The notes below the pieces were generated by a model. That model was not told the origin of the DNA. It saw only the letters and a list, made by a program, of their open reading frames with translations, and searched no databases. Positions 16,889 through 24,951 of a stretch of 64,000 nt of DNA are shown here, one piece after another. The stretch comes from Salinimonas iocasae (lineage in GTDB: Bacteria > Pseudomonadota > Gammaproteobacteria > Enterobacterales > Alteromonadaceae), in NCBI RefSeq assembly GCF_006228385.1, contig NZ_CP039853.1:62001-126000 (forward strand), read 5' to 3'. The translations under genes and the position numbers were made by a program. Within the stretch, counting starts at the first letter, position 1; each line of letters begins with the position of its first letter.

Positions 16889-17698
16889 GTGGCTCATATG
16901 CTTACCTATACTCAGATTAGCGAACGCCGGGCATGCCATTTAGCCGGATTGAACCGTATGACGTGGCGCTATCAGACTAAGCCCAGTAGCTTCAATCAGG
17001 CCATCAGCGAGCGTCTGTGTGCGCTGGCGAAGCAGCGTCTGCGCTTCGGCAGTCCACGCCTAACGGTCCTTATTCGGCGCGAATTTGGGGCAGTTAACCA
17101 CAAGCGCGTCGAGCACCTTTACGCAGAACTGGGACTTCAGATCCCACGCCGTAAAAGGCGAAGTCGGGTTGGCCCTCAGCGCGAAGTCCCCTTTGAACGG
17201 GCGACGAAACCGATGCAGCGCTGGTCCATGGACTTCGTACACGATGCGTTGTTCAACGGCAACCAGTTCCTCGTGTTTAATCTGGTTGATGAGTATACTC
17301 GCGAGGCCATTGCCGTAGAAGTCGATAACAGCTTAAGCAGTGAGCGTATTATTCGCCTGTTTGAACGGATCAGAGAAGCGCGCGGGTTACCCGAACAACT
17401 GATCTGCCATGGCAGTGAGTTAACCAGCCGGGCATTTTTAGCCTGGTCACAGCAACATAATCTGGACGTTAGATATATCCGGCCGGGAAAGCCTACGGAA
17501 AATGCGTTTATAGAAAGTTATAACGGTAAACTGAGGAATGAGTGTCTGAACCAGCACTGGTTCCGCAATTTGGCGGAGGCTCGCCAACGAATTGAGCAAT
17601 GGCGTGAAGACTACAATCACTGTCGACCACACCGCTCATTAAACCAGTTAACACCTATGGAGTTTTGTAAATTCCATTGGTGTTGGTTGTCCCAGTGA
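16889..17698 (+). CDS. IS3-family transposase OrfB, catalytic Asp missing
   Basis: 269 residues counted from GTG 16889; normally translated by frameshift from OrfA, and the frame is open back to at least 16862. RRACHLAGLNRMTWRYQ and the rve integrase core are clear. The first Asp is present (WSMDFVHDALFNG) and the Glu is in GKPTENAFIESYNGKLRNEC. The second, normally in a D-N-G-x-E motif, reads LICHGSELTS: the Asp-Asn pair is lost with one residue fewer than usual. The C-terminus YNHCRPHRSLNQLTPMEF is normal. Loss of an essential carboxylate implies a dead enzyme, unless it is a base-calling error. Confidence 0.85.
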   Translation: MAHMLTYTQISERRACHLAGLNRMTWRYQTKPSSFNQAISERLCALAKQRLRFGSPRLTVLIRREFGAVNHKRVEHLYAELGLQIPRRKRRSRVGPQREVPFERATKPMQRWSMDFVHDALFNGNQFLVFNLVDEYTREAIAVEVDNSLSSERIIRLFERIREARGLPEQLICHGSELTSRAFLAWSQQHNLDVRYIRPGKPTENAFIESYNGKLRNECLNQHWFRNLAEARQRIEQWREDYNHCRPHRSLNQLTPMEFCKFHWCWLSQ

Positions 17699-17770
17699 AA
17701 AGCGAGTCGAGCTTATGTCTGTGCTGGTCGGGTAAGTTGCTCTATGTTGAATTGAAATAAATTACAGTTG

Positions 17771-18166
17771 CTACATGAGCCTGAACACTTTCGATGCCGA
17801 ACAGCTTATTAAGAGAAATCCTGTAGCTGATTCGACTCCTGCAAGCATTCGTAAATGTCCAGTCGGCTCAATACTTCCGAGGCCCAGTGTAGTAATCGTC
17901 GTCAACGAAAAATAAAAAATATCGACCGTCGTAGCTGGCTGCTTAAAGCCTCCTAACTCAAGACCAAGTCCAATTTCATAGGCCAGTGCAAAAATGATCG
18001 CGAGTAGAAGCTGGCTGCAGATGGCAATAAAAACCACGACCTGTGTTTTTATCCAAACTTTGTCCAGTTTCCTGATAGCGCTATCGGCAACTACCGATAT
18101 ATTAAAAACGTGCAAAGCCACACTCACTAAAAGAGTTAGCGCACTAATAATTATTGCTGTAATCAT
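17771..18166 (-). CDS. Two-span ion-channel-like membrane protein
   Basis: 131 residues. Two long hydrophobic segments surround a pore-loop-like element (FYFSLTTITTLGLGSIEPTG) reminiscent of the K+ channel filter TxxTxGYGD, here TLGLGS. It therefore resembles Ion_trans_2 (2-TM potassium channel) proteins, though the filter is atypical and the C-terminus (ASKVFRLM) is short with no regulatory domain. An additional N-terminal span is present. It stands alone between the IS3 element and module B, transcribed toward the IS. Confidence 0.55.
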   Translation of the reverse strand: MITAIIISALTLLVSVALHVFNISVVADSAIRKLDKVWIKTQVVVFIAICSQLLLAIIFALAYEIGLGLELGGFKQPATTVDIFYFSLTTITTLGLGSIEPTGHLRMLAGVESATGFLLISCSASKVFRLM

Positions 18167-18276
18167 AACATTCCCTTCGATGGTACGGATTTTGAACTAT
18201 CCTACATTCGCTCCCTTTTTGTCTTAAGGTGAGAGGATATTACACAAATTAGTTTCTTCTTAAGTAAGGATTACAG

Positions 18277-18807
18277 ATGAAATACTCAAAATTTGCTGCG
18301 ATGATCATTACATCAACGATTGCGATGTTCATTATGATGTATCTGAACACTTACGCAGTCTCCCATGTATGGTTCAGTGAAACGAGAACCTATATGGCGC
18401 TGTATATGGGGGCGGGCATGGCAATCGTCATGCTGGCGTTTATGCTTGGTATGTACAATAACAAAAAGCTTAACGTCGCGATTTTCTTGCTGGCAGCAGT
18501 ACTCTTCGCCGTTTGTCTCTACCTTGTTCGTTCCCAAAGTACAGTTTCTGATACTGCTTACATGAAAGCGATGATCCCTCACCATTCCATCGCCATTCTT
18601 ACCAGTGAGCGCTCGAAATTAAAGGATGTGCGTGTGCGTGAACTGGCGGACGGAATCATCAAAGCGCAACGAAAAGAAATTAAAGAAATGGAATGGCTGA
18701 TTAAAGATATTTCTGAAAATGGGAAAGTAACGTCTCAGGCCGAGGCCGAGCAACGTCCGCTCCCAGAATTTCAGGGTAAACTGAGTAAAGGAGAGCAAAA
18801 TGAGTAA
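18277..18807 (+). CDS. DUF305 family membrane protein
   Basis: 176 residues. Three membrane spans occupy the first ~90 residues (AAMIITSTIAMFIMMYL; MALYMGAGMAIVMLAFML; VAIFLLAAVLFAVCLYLV). They lead into the DUF305 signature YMKAMIPHHSIAILTSERSK followed by VRELADGIIKAQRKEIKEME. The PHH and Met residues are likely metal ligands; DUF305 proteins recur in copper and silver clusters, but their biochemical role is not settled. Ends eight bases inside the next gene, so the pair is coupled. The same pair is repeated in inverse orientation at the right edge of the window. Confidence 0.8.
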   Translation: MKYSKFAAMIITSTIAMFIMMYLNTYAVSHVWFSETRTYMALYMGAGMAIVMLAFMLGMYNNKKLNVAIFLLAAVLFAVCLYLVRSQSTVSDTAYMKAMIPHHSIAILTSERSKLKDVRVRELADGIIKAQRKEIKEMEWLIKDISENGKVTSQAEAEQRPLPEFQGKLSKGEQNE

Positions 18808-19531
18808 GACAGCAATCCTGTATCGCATGGTAACTGACGAACATATATGCCCTTACGGATTAAGATCGAAAGATTTGCTGGAGCGTGAGGGCTTCTCAGT
18901 AGAAGATCACCACCTTACCTCTCGTAAAGAAACCGATAAATTTAAAGAGAAACATGGCGTCGAGACTACACCTCAAACGTTTATTAATAATGAACGTGTT
19001 GGGGGATATGACGAGCTTCGGGAGCATTTCGATAAGGGCGAGGCAGGTCAGACAGGGACAACCTACACGCCGGTTGTTGCTATTTTTTCTGTGGCTGCCC
19101 TGCTGTCTCTGGCATTTCAGTTCGCTGTTTCAGGCGATTTCATCTCGATAAGAACCCTTATGCTGTTTATTGCCTTTTCCATGACACTGCTCGCGGTACA
19201 AAAGCTTCAGGATTTGTATAGCTTTACTAACTCATTTATCACCTATGACCTATTGGCGATGAAGTGGTTGCGCTATGGCTACATCTATCCATTTATCGAG
19301 GCTTACGCAGGAATTGGAATGGTCGCGCAGTTGCCCGCTCTCGCTGTTGCACCATTCTCTTTGTTCATCGGAACGGTTGGTGCTATATCCGTTTTTAAAG
19401 CGGTTTATGTTGATAAGCGTGAACTAAAATGTGCCTGTGTAGGCGGTGACAGTAATGTCCCGCTGGGATTTGTATCGCTCTCTGAAAACCTGTTTATGAT
19501 TGTTGGCGCGTTAATTATGTCGCTGTTGTAA
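18800..19531 (+). CDS. Glutaredoxin-MauE/DoxX-like fusion membrane protein
   Basis: 243 residues. Residues 1-~80 are glutaredoxin-like with a CPYG site (Cys17, resolving Cys replaced by Gly) and TTPQTFINNERVGGYDEL, the glutaredoxin TxP and GG motifs. Residues ~95-243 contain four to five spans of the MauE/DoxX type, including LYSFTNSFITYDLLAMKWL and a Cys pair (KCACVGG) near the end. Such fusions are thought to handle thiol/disulfide exchange at the inner membrane, possibly for cuproproteins; this is inference. AAAGGAGAG precedes ATG. Confidence 0.75.
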   Translation: MSKTAILYRMVTDEHICPYGLRSKDLLEREGFSVEDHHLTSRKETDKFKEKHGVETTPQTFINNERVGGYDELREHFDKGEAGQTGTTYTPVVAIFSVAALLSLAFQFAVSGDFISIRTLMLFIAFSMTLLAVQKLQDLYSFTNSFITYDLLAMKWLRYGYIYPFIEAYAGIGMVAQLPALAVAPFSLFIGTVGAISVFKAVYVDKRELKCACVGGDSNVPLGFVSLSENLFMIVGALIMSLL

Positions 19532-19612
19532 TAACGCTGGTCTTTTCGGCGCGCCTCTGAATTCATGCTCAGAGGCTGCCGAGTAACGCTTAGACCTCAA
19601 ACAGCCACTCAC

Positions 19613-20074
19613 TTATTTTGCCGTTGACCAGTGCAAGTGTGCTATTTTCCACTTTCCATTACGCTTCGTCAGAATCGCTGTTTCATACGAGCGGTATGTT
19701 TTACCCGACTCCGTGGTGTTTTTAGACACCGAGAGTGATGTGGCTGAATCGCCATACTCTGTCACCTTGTGCTCCCGAAGCTCTGAAGACAACGTGCTGA
19801 CAAACTTCATATCAGACAGCATATGATGTGACGCGTATTCCTGAGCGCTGCGCTCGATACCACCACCTTCAACAATTATGACGTCATCTGATAGCAATGA
19901 TTTCGCTGTGACTTCATTCTGCTCTCGCAAGGCTTTATGAAAAGCCAATACGACCTGGCCCGGCACGGTCTCGCTGCCTGATAGTTTAGACTGGTGCTCA
20001 TCGGGTTTGTTGCCATGGGCGAAAAGGGATGGTGAGGCGGCTGCTAAGATGAATGCCACTAACAGATTTCGCAT
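19613..20074 (-). CDS. Exported NTF2/SnoaL-like domain protein
   Basis: 153 residues; ATG at 20074 chosen because the signal peptide (MRNLLVAFILAAASPSLFA) starts there and a ribosome-site-like AAAATAAT lies within the copD stop region. Residues ~40-150 are an NTF2-like (DUF4440) fold: QVVLAFHKALREQNEVTAKS, DVIIVEGG, SSELREHKVTEYGDSATSLS and KIAHLHWS. The family usually forms a small-molecule pocket; His-rich ends could bind copper. It is the third gene of the minus-strand copC-copD-NTF2 operon. The counterpart at 62714-63164 is broken. Confidence 0.7.
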   Translation of the reverse strand: MRNLLVAFILAAASPSLFAHGNKPDEHQSKLSGSETVPGQVVLAFHKALREQNEVTAKSLLSDDVIIVEGGGIERSAQEYASHHMLSDMKFVSTLSSELREHKVTEYGDSATSLSVSKNTTESGKTYRSYETAILTKRNGKWKIAHLHWSTAK

Positions 20075-20084
20075 TATTATTTTC

Positions 20085-20966
20085 CTAATTAAACTGGGGC
20101 CCAACCACACTGGTTAATACCGAAGTAATTAACAGCAGTGCGGAGGCTAAAACTATTTCAATATTTATGGAGCGTTTCAGTTGCGCTTTGTCGTCGGCAT
20201 CCTCCATTGCGGGCACCAGAATAAAGCGGTGACGTGCAGCAAGTAATAGCAATAAACCTACTACTAACATCTTGCCCAAAAAGATAAGACCATACTGAGA
20301 TTGAATCAGATCTCCTGGTGACGTAAATAGCTTTATCGCCATGTAGACACCAATAAGGAGTAGTGTGGTCACGAGGAACCCTGCCATCCTGCCAAAGTCA
20401 GTCATGATACTTTTTGTGTCCTCTACCGAGAAGCTCTTACATGACATTCTCAGCGGTAACAAAGCGCCAAACCACCAACCCATAATAGCGACGTGCGTTG
20501 CCAAAATGAGTTTATCGATGAGTCCTTTTTCTGCAATGTGTCCGATAAGCGTAAAACTATACAGGCCGTATATTATCAGTACAGACAGCATCGCTCTAAC
20601 AGCAACAAAGTTGACTCGCTTGACTAACGCCAGAAGCAATGGAGGTATCGCCAGTGCAGACATCAGCATTCTGACCAGAGTGACATCTCCCACAGGAGAG
20701 TCCCACATTACTTCAAGCATTATGGGGTCAAACGCCCCTTGCAGACCACTTTCAGAAAATGCGCCGGTTTTGGCAAAAAACCACAGCGCAGAAGCGAAAA
20801 AAGAGAGCGCCAGTAAAGGCACCACGTGATATACAACATTTTTGCAAAAAGCGCGGTTTTGGGCTGGCCTGTGCATAAAGAAAGCAAAACCGACTACACT
20901 GGCAAAACCTACGTAGAATACGGCTTTAGAAACAACAATGGCTGCATTCCAAAGAATTAATTCCAT
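20085..20966 (-). CDS. copD: Copper resistance protein CopD (inner membrane)
   Basis: 293 residues, eight predicted spans. Typical CopD features: an N-terminal helix with VSKAVFYVGFASVVGFAFF, SPVGDVTLVRML, LIGHIAEKGLIDKLILATHV (His in helix), MGWWFGALLPL and AARHRFILVPAM. CopD is believed to move copper across the inner membrane together with periplasmic CopC. It lies 9 bp downstream of copC. The mirrored copy is at 61822-62703. Confidence 0.88.
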   Translation of the reverse strand: MELILWNAAIVVSKAVFYVGFASVVGFAFFMHRPAQNRAFCKNVVYHVVPLLALSFFASALWFFAKTGAFSESGLQGAFDPIMLEVMWDSPVGDVTLVRMLMSALAIPPLLLALVKRVNFVAVRAMLSVLIIYGLYSFTLIGHIAEKGLIDKLILATHVAIMGWWFGALLPLRMSCKSFSVEDTKSIMTDFGRMAGFLVTTLLLIGVYMAIKLFTSPGDLIQSQYGLIFLGKMLVVGLLLLLAARHRFILVPAMEDADDKAQLKRSINIEIVLASALLLITSVLTSVVGPQFN

Positions 20967-20975
20967 AGGTTTCGC

Positions 20976-21329
20976 TTAGTGAACCATGAAAGAGAATGTC
21001 GCTTTCATTTTATGGCCGTCCCCGCCCATTGCTATCCACTCAACAGTGTAAGTATCTGGTTTCAAAACAGGTAATTGCCAGGTGTAAGCAGCCTGCTTTC
21101 CTGATGCTGGTGTGAAAGCAAAGTCGACCTCACCGGCCTCATTGCCCGTAATGCTTACTTTCATTAATCGTAATGGTTTGGAATAGGTTAACGTCAGTTG
21201 CTCAGGGGCACTCATCAACATTGCATTGTCTGATGGTGAGCTGCTTTCAAGCATCACATCACCGTGAGCAATTGCCCCTGCACTGAACATGAGCATAAGG
21301 GCTAACCCAATTTTAAGAATGTTTTGCAT
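20976..21329 (-). CDS. copC: Periplasmic copper-binding protein CopC
   Basis: 117 residues with signal peptide MQNILKIGLALMLMFSAGAIA. The mature protein begins HGDVMLESSSPSD, so the Cu(II)-binding N-terminal His is exposed after cleavage as in other CopC proteins. LTYSKPLRLMKVSITGNEAG and the terminal WIAMGGDGHKMKATFSF (Asp/His of the Cu(II) site) complete the single beta barrel. The Met-rich Cu(I) loop of plasmid CopC is short here. First gene of a leftward operon divergent from the copL-like gene. Confidence 0.9.
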   Translation of the reverse strand: MQNILKIGLALMLMFSAGAIAHGDVMLESSSPSDNAMLMSAPEQLTLTYSKPLRLMKVSITGNEAGEVDFAFTPASGKQAAYTWQLPVLKPDTYTVEWIAMGGDGHKMKATFSFMVH

Positions 21330-21763
21330 ATCTACCTCTTCTCTATTTATTGCTCTTTAGTCCACTGTCTTGTGGACTAAAATCTAGCGATAGGTGCGAG
21401 TATTTTCTCGGTATCACCACCGTTTAATCCCCACCCTGACTAGGGTACGCAAATTTTATTACTATTTCTTCCTGTTTTTAAAGATATGGCAGCCCCGTCG
21501 CTTCAACTTAGTCAACAGTGATTTTGCGTGAAAAGCATGCTGGAATTTTTCACTTGGATAAATAGAGGCTTCAAATACTAAATTACAACCTTATTACAGT
21601 TGGAATTTGAAATTCGTTATCGATTTTTTGAGATCTGTTTTGATAGTTTTGCGTATATGAACAAAAGTTCATATAAGTGTTGAAAGCAGAAAATCTGTCT
21701 CTATACTTTAAACTACATCGTTAATAAAACGCTACGAAAATCAGAGGAGTAGGCTTCCTACCC
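21330..21763. promoter_or_regulatory. Divergent promoter region copC / copL-pcoA with an inverted repeat
   Basis: This 434-bp non-coding stretch must hold promoters for the leftward copC operon and the rightward copL-pcoA-pcoB operon. It contains a perfect inverted repeat TATATGAAC-AAAA-GTTCATATA at 21654-21675, AT-rich and ~90 bp before the copL-like ATG, a plausible operator for a two-component or other regulator. One arm together with the following AAGTGTTGAAAGCAG is conserved in the mirrored region near 61065-61095. No MerR-type 19-bp promoter is visible here, so this module seems to be controlled differently. Confidence 0.5.
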
Positions 21764-22153
21764 ATGAGTATAAAGATTCTTTTCACATGTATTGTCATTT
21801 CCCTGGCAGCGCTAGCGTTGCCGGTAAGTGCGTGTGATGAAGAATCAGGTCAACAGACCGTCTCGGTGGAAATGTTACTACAAAACGCCAGTCATGCAGA
21901 TAAGCATACCATCGGGGTAACAAATAAACCGCTGTCAGAGAAAAAAGCACATATGCACACGTCGCGTAAAGGCAGTTCAGATTGTTGCGAGGACGGTTGC
22001 CTATGTTTTATGGCAAATTGTCAGCATGGCTCAGCGTCGATTTATTCTTCACAAGACGAATTAGCGGTAAAATATTCAGAGCAATATGAGTTTATTGCTC
22101 TGTCCGTTCCTGTAAGCATTTCTACACCTCCATATCGACCACCAATAGCCTGA
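21764..22153 (+). CDS. CopL-like exported Cys/His-rich protein
   Basis: 129 residues with signal peptide ending in VSAC. The mature part carries a Cys cluster (SSDCCEDGCLCFMANCQHG) with nearby His/Met residues, and ends SIST-PPYRPPIA. The Cys-rich centre plus the C-terminal PPxRPP motif resembles CopL, the small protein upstream of copAB in Xanthomonas-type operons. Likely a periplasmic copper binder or regulatory leader protein. It is directly upstream of the multicopper oxidase. Two relatives lie in the window, at 32418-32807 and 60601-60990. Confidence 0.6.
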   Translation: MSIKILFTCIVISLAALALPVSACDEESGQQTVSVEMLLQNASHADKHTIGVTNKPLSEKKAHMHTSRKGSSDCCEDGCLCFMANCQHGSASIYSSQDELAVKYSEQYEFIALSVPVSISTPPYRPPIA

Positions 22154-22234
22154 CCTTCGGATATCTCCAACAAGATATTTTTCTCAGGTTGAAGCTTATC
22201 AGCCTGCGTATATTCACTTTTGAAGGTTAACATT

Positions 22235-24034
22235 ATGAGTAATTCATTTAATGATGGTCGTCGCAGATTCGTGCTTGGCGCAATGACTGCGAGCGCAGCG
22301 ACGGCCCTGACTAACGTCAGTCCACTCTGGGCTGCGCCAGCAGGACGTCACTTTAAAGACCAGGTACTGACCGGCGACATCAAACACCTGACAATTTCTG
22401 AGGCCAATTTAGCCATAGGCTCACAAACCGGTTTACCGATCACTATAAATGGCCAGATGCCGGGGCCGTTAATAAGGCTAAAGGAAGGTCAACGTGCTCA
22501 ACTGAATGTCACTAACCAGTTGGAGCAGGACACTTCAATACACTGGCACGGCATTATTTTGCCCGCTGGAATGGATGGTGTGCCAGGCGTTTCGTTTGCC
22601 GGGATCAAGCCCGGTCAAACATTTAATTATGCATTTGATGTAGAGCAAAACGGAACGTACTGGTATCACAGTCATTCCGGTCTTCAGGAGCAGCGGGGCC
22701 ACCTAGGTCCGCTGATTGTTGAGCCTGCCGATGGCGATATCGGCGCGGATCGGGAACACACTATCATCCTTAGCGACTGGACCTTCGCAGACCCTCACGA
22801 TGTGATGAGAAAACTGAAAGTGGCTGAGGGTTATTACAATTATCAAAAGCGAACTATCTTCGACACATTGAAAGATGTTGAGAAAGAAGGACTTGCCGAG
22901 ACATGGAGGGAGCGCGCCATGTGGGGCGCGATGCGCATGAGTCCTCGTGATATCGCGGATGTGACGGGCAGCACCTACACCTACCTTATGAATGGCCGCA
23001 CCCCAGAGGATAACTGGCAGGCGCTGTTTAATGTTGGTGAGAAAGTTCGTTTGCGGATCATCAACGGCTCTGCAATGACCTATTTTGATTTTCGTATTCC
23101 AGGGCTGGAGATGACGGTAGTTGCCGCTGACGGTCAGCCGGTTAAGCCGGTCAATGTGGATGAATTCCGAATTGCAGTAGCAGAAACGTACGATGTCATT
23201 GTCCAACCACAAGAGCGAAAGGCTTATACCTTCTTCGCCGAGAGCTTTGACAGAAGTGGCTATACTCGTGGCACGCTCACACCATCCTTAGGTCTGACCG
23301 CAGCGGTGCCTCCACAACGAACCATCACCGAGCGCGGCATGGCTGCGATGGGAATGGATGGTATGGACATGCAACAGTCTGGAGACATGAAAAAGGGTAT
23401 GGCTTCTTCAGAAATGGACATGAAGAAGATGGGCCAGCATGGCGAGCATACAATGCACAGTGACATGATGAAGGGCGATATGAAATCTTCACGAGTTCTG
23501 CCAGTAGAAAAGATAGACATTGTCCATAGTGAAGAGGGCCACGGGCCAGGCGCCGCCATGATCGCACAAAATCCACGACCGCGTTTAGACGAGCCGGGCA
23601 TAGGTCTCGAAAACAGCTCTCATCGTGTGTTGGTTTATGCTGATTTGGTAGGTGAGCATGCATGGCCTGACGAGCGAGAGCCTGAGCGCCAAATCGAGCT
23701 TCATTTAACCGGCAACATGGAACGGTACATGTGGTCGTTCGATGGCAAGAAGTTCAGTGAAGTAGATGGGTATGTCCGTTTTAACTACGGAGAGCGGCTT
23801 CGTCTGATTCTGGTTAACGACACTATGATGGATCACCCCATTCATTTGCACGGTATGTGGATGGAACTGGAAAACGGCCAGTATCCGAGGCCCAGAAAAC
23901 ACACTATAAGCCTCAAGCCCGGTGAGAAAGTATCGTTGCAAATCAGCGCAGATGCTCCCGGGGAGTGGGCCTTTCATTGTCACCTGCTTTACCACATGGA
24001 AGCAGGGATGTTTCGTGTTGTTCAGGTCGCATAG
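22235..24034 (+). CDS. pcoA: Periplasmic multicopper oxidase (PcoA/CopA type)
   Basis: 599 residues from ATG 22235; the TTG 15 bp upstream is rejected because the mirrored copy starts at the equivalent ATG. A Tat signal (GRRRFVLGAMTASAA) marks export in folded form. The copper sites are complete: HWHG (~103-106), YHSH (His145/147), HPIHLHG (~534) and HCHLLYHMEAGMF (~581), giving type 1, 2 and 3 centres. A Met-rich insert (~369-420, GMDGMDMQQSG and MKKMGQHGEHTMH) is typical of copper-resistance oxidases and binds Cu(I). Likely oxidises periplasmic Cu(I) and sequesters copper. Followed by pcoB with 9 bp spacing. Confidence 0.93.
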   Translation: MSNSFNDGRRRFVLGAMTASAATALTNVSPLWAAPAGRHFKDQVLTGDIKHLTISEANLAIGSQTGLPITINGQMPGPLIRLKEGQRAQLNVTNQLEQDTSIHWHGIILPAGMDGVPGVSFAGIKPGQTFNYAFDVEQNGTYWYHSHSGLQEQRGHLGPLIVEPADGDIGADREHTIILSDWTFADPHDVMRKLKVAEGYYNYQKRTIFDTLKDVEKEGLAETWRERAMWGAMRMSPRDIADVTGSTYTYLMNGRTPEDNWQALFNVGEKVRLRIINGSAMTYFDFRIPGLEMTVVAADGQPVKPVNVDEFRIAVAETYDVIVQPQERKAYTFFAESFDRSGYTRGTLTPSLGLTAAVPPQRTITERGMAAMGMDGMDMQQSGDMKKGMASSEMDMKKMGQHGEHTMHSDMMKGDMKSSRVLPVEKIDIVHSEEGHGPGAAMIAQNPRPRLDEPGIGLENSSHRVLVYADLVGEHAWPDEREPERQIELHLTGNMERYMWSFDGKKFSEVDGYVRFNYGERLRLILVNDTMMDHPIHLHGMWMELENGQYPRPRKHTISLKPGEKVSLQISADAPGEWAFHCHLLYHMEAGMFRVVQVA

Positions 24035-24043
24035 GAGGTGAAT

Positions 24044-24793
24044 ATGAAACAGGTATTAGCAGCAGGGCTTATAGCCTCTACTCTTGGTTTTAGTGACACC
24101 GCTCTGGCTCAATCAAAAGACAACTGGCCATCTCCCATTCCGGATGAAAATTTTGGGCAGGTACTGTTTGATCGACTTGAGTATACCCGTAATGATGAGC
24201 AACAAAACATAGCTGTATGGGACATGCAGGCTTGGTACGGCGGCGATTATCACCGACTCGTGTTTAAAAGCGAAGGCGAAAATACACAAAACGATGGAAT
24301 GCCGACGGATTTGGAACGCGCCGAAGTACTGTATGGCTATCTGGTCTCTGCATTCTGGTCTGTGCAGGTTGGTTTGGGAACGAAAGGCGAACTGGCATCA
24401 GATGCTGACATGGAAAACTATGCAGTGATCAGTTATCAGGGGTTAGCCCCCTATTGGTTTGAAATGGAAAACTCACTTCGTATTAACGAAGACGGTGACA
24501 TGCAATTTATCAATGAAACCGAGTATGACTGGCAGTTAAGTCAGGTTTCCTATCTGCAACCACGCCTAGAAATTGTTGCGAACCTCACCGAATCGGAAAA
24601 ATATAACCGTCAAAGTGGGCTGAGTAATATTCGTATCGGCTTACGCTACCGTCACGAGATTACACGGGAAATAGCGCCCTATGTCGGCGTTTATTACAGC
24701 GAAGCCTTAGGTAATACGGCTGATGCGTTAAATGCAGATGGCGAGCCAACCAGTGAGACTGGCGTAGTGTTAGGTGCAAGAATTTGGTTTTAA
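24044..24793 (+). CDS. pcoB: Outer-membrane copper resistance protein PcoB/CopB
   Basis: 249 residues from ATG 24044, 6 bp inside an earlier GTG; AGGAGG is correctly spaced for it and the mirrored copy starts at the same residue. Signal peptide MKQVLAAGLIASTLGFSDTALA. The rest alternates as amphipathic strands with the PcoB motifs WDMQAWYGGDYHRLVFKSEG, NYAVISYQGLAPYWFEMENS and GLSNIRIGLRYRHEI, ending with an aromatic residue (RIWF) as outer-membrane barrels do. The Met-rich N-terminal extension found in plasmid PcoB is absent. By eye it is ~90 % identical to the copy at 57948-58697. Confidence 0.9.
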   Translation: MKQVLAAGLIASTLGFSDTALAQSKDNWPSPIPDENFGQVLFDRLEYTRNDEQQNIAVWDMQAWYGGDYHRLVFKSEGENTQNDGMPTDLERAEVLYGYLVSAFWSVQVGLGTKGELASDADMENYAVISYQGLAPYWFEMENSLRINEDGDMQFINETEYDWQLSQVSYLQPRLEIVANLTESEKYNRQSGLSNIRIGLRYRHEITREIAPYVGVYYSEALGNTADALNADGEPTSETGVVLGARIWF

Positions 24794-24812
24794 GTGGCCT
24801 ACGCTAGAAGGG

Positions 24813-24842
24813 AAATAACCGGCATTGCATTGCCGGTTATTT
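24813..24842 (+). terminator. Terminator hairpin after pcoB
   Basis: Perfect 12-bp stem AAATAACCGGCA/TGCCGGTTATTT with a 6-nt loop ends the copL-pcoA-pcoB operon. The T tract is short (TTTCTTC). A shorter version of the same hairpin follows the pcoB remnant at 26821-26842. Confidence 0.75.
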
Positions 24843-24951
24843 CTTCATGTAACACCGTCGAACTTCTATTTTGCTGGGCAAATTTTTCCGTGACCGCAGC
24901 AAACTACTTCTGCGACTGCTTTGGTTCAGATGACACAAGGGGTAACCAACA

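Larger units (their letters stand above)
16596..17698 (+). mobile_element. IS3-family insertion sequence (IS407-like), probably inactive
   Basis: The interval covers the two transposase frames only; I could not identify matching terminal inverted repeats, so one end is probably lost. OrfB is in the -1 frame relative to OrfA, as expected for programmed frameshifting. The second catalytic Asp is missing from OrfB (see CDS). It sits between module A and module B, in the gap where the two copper clusters were joined. Confidence 0.8.
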
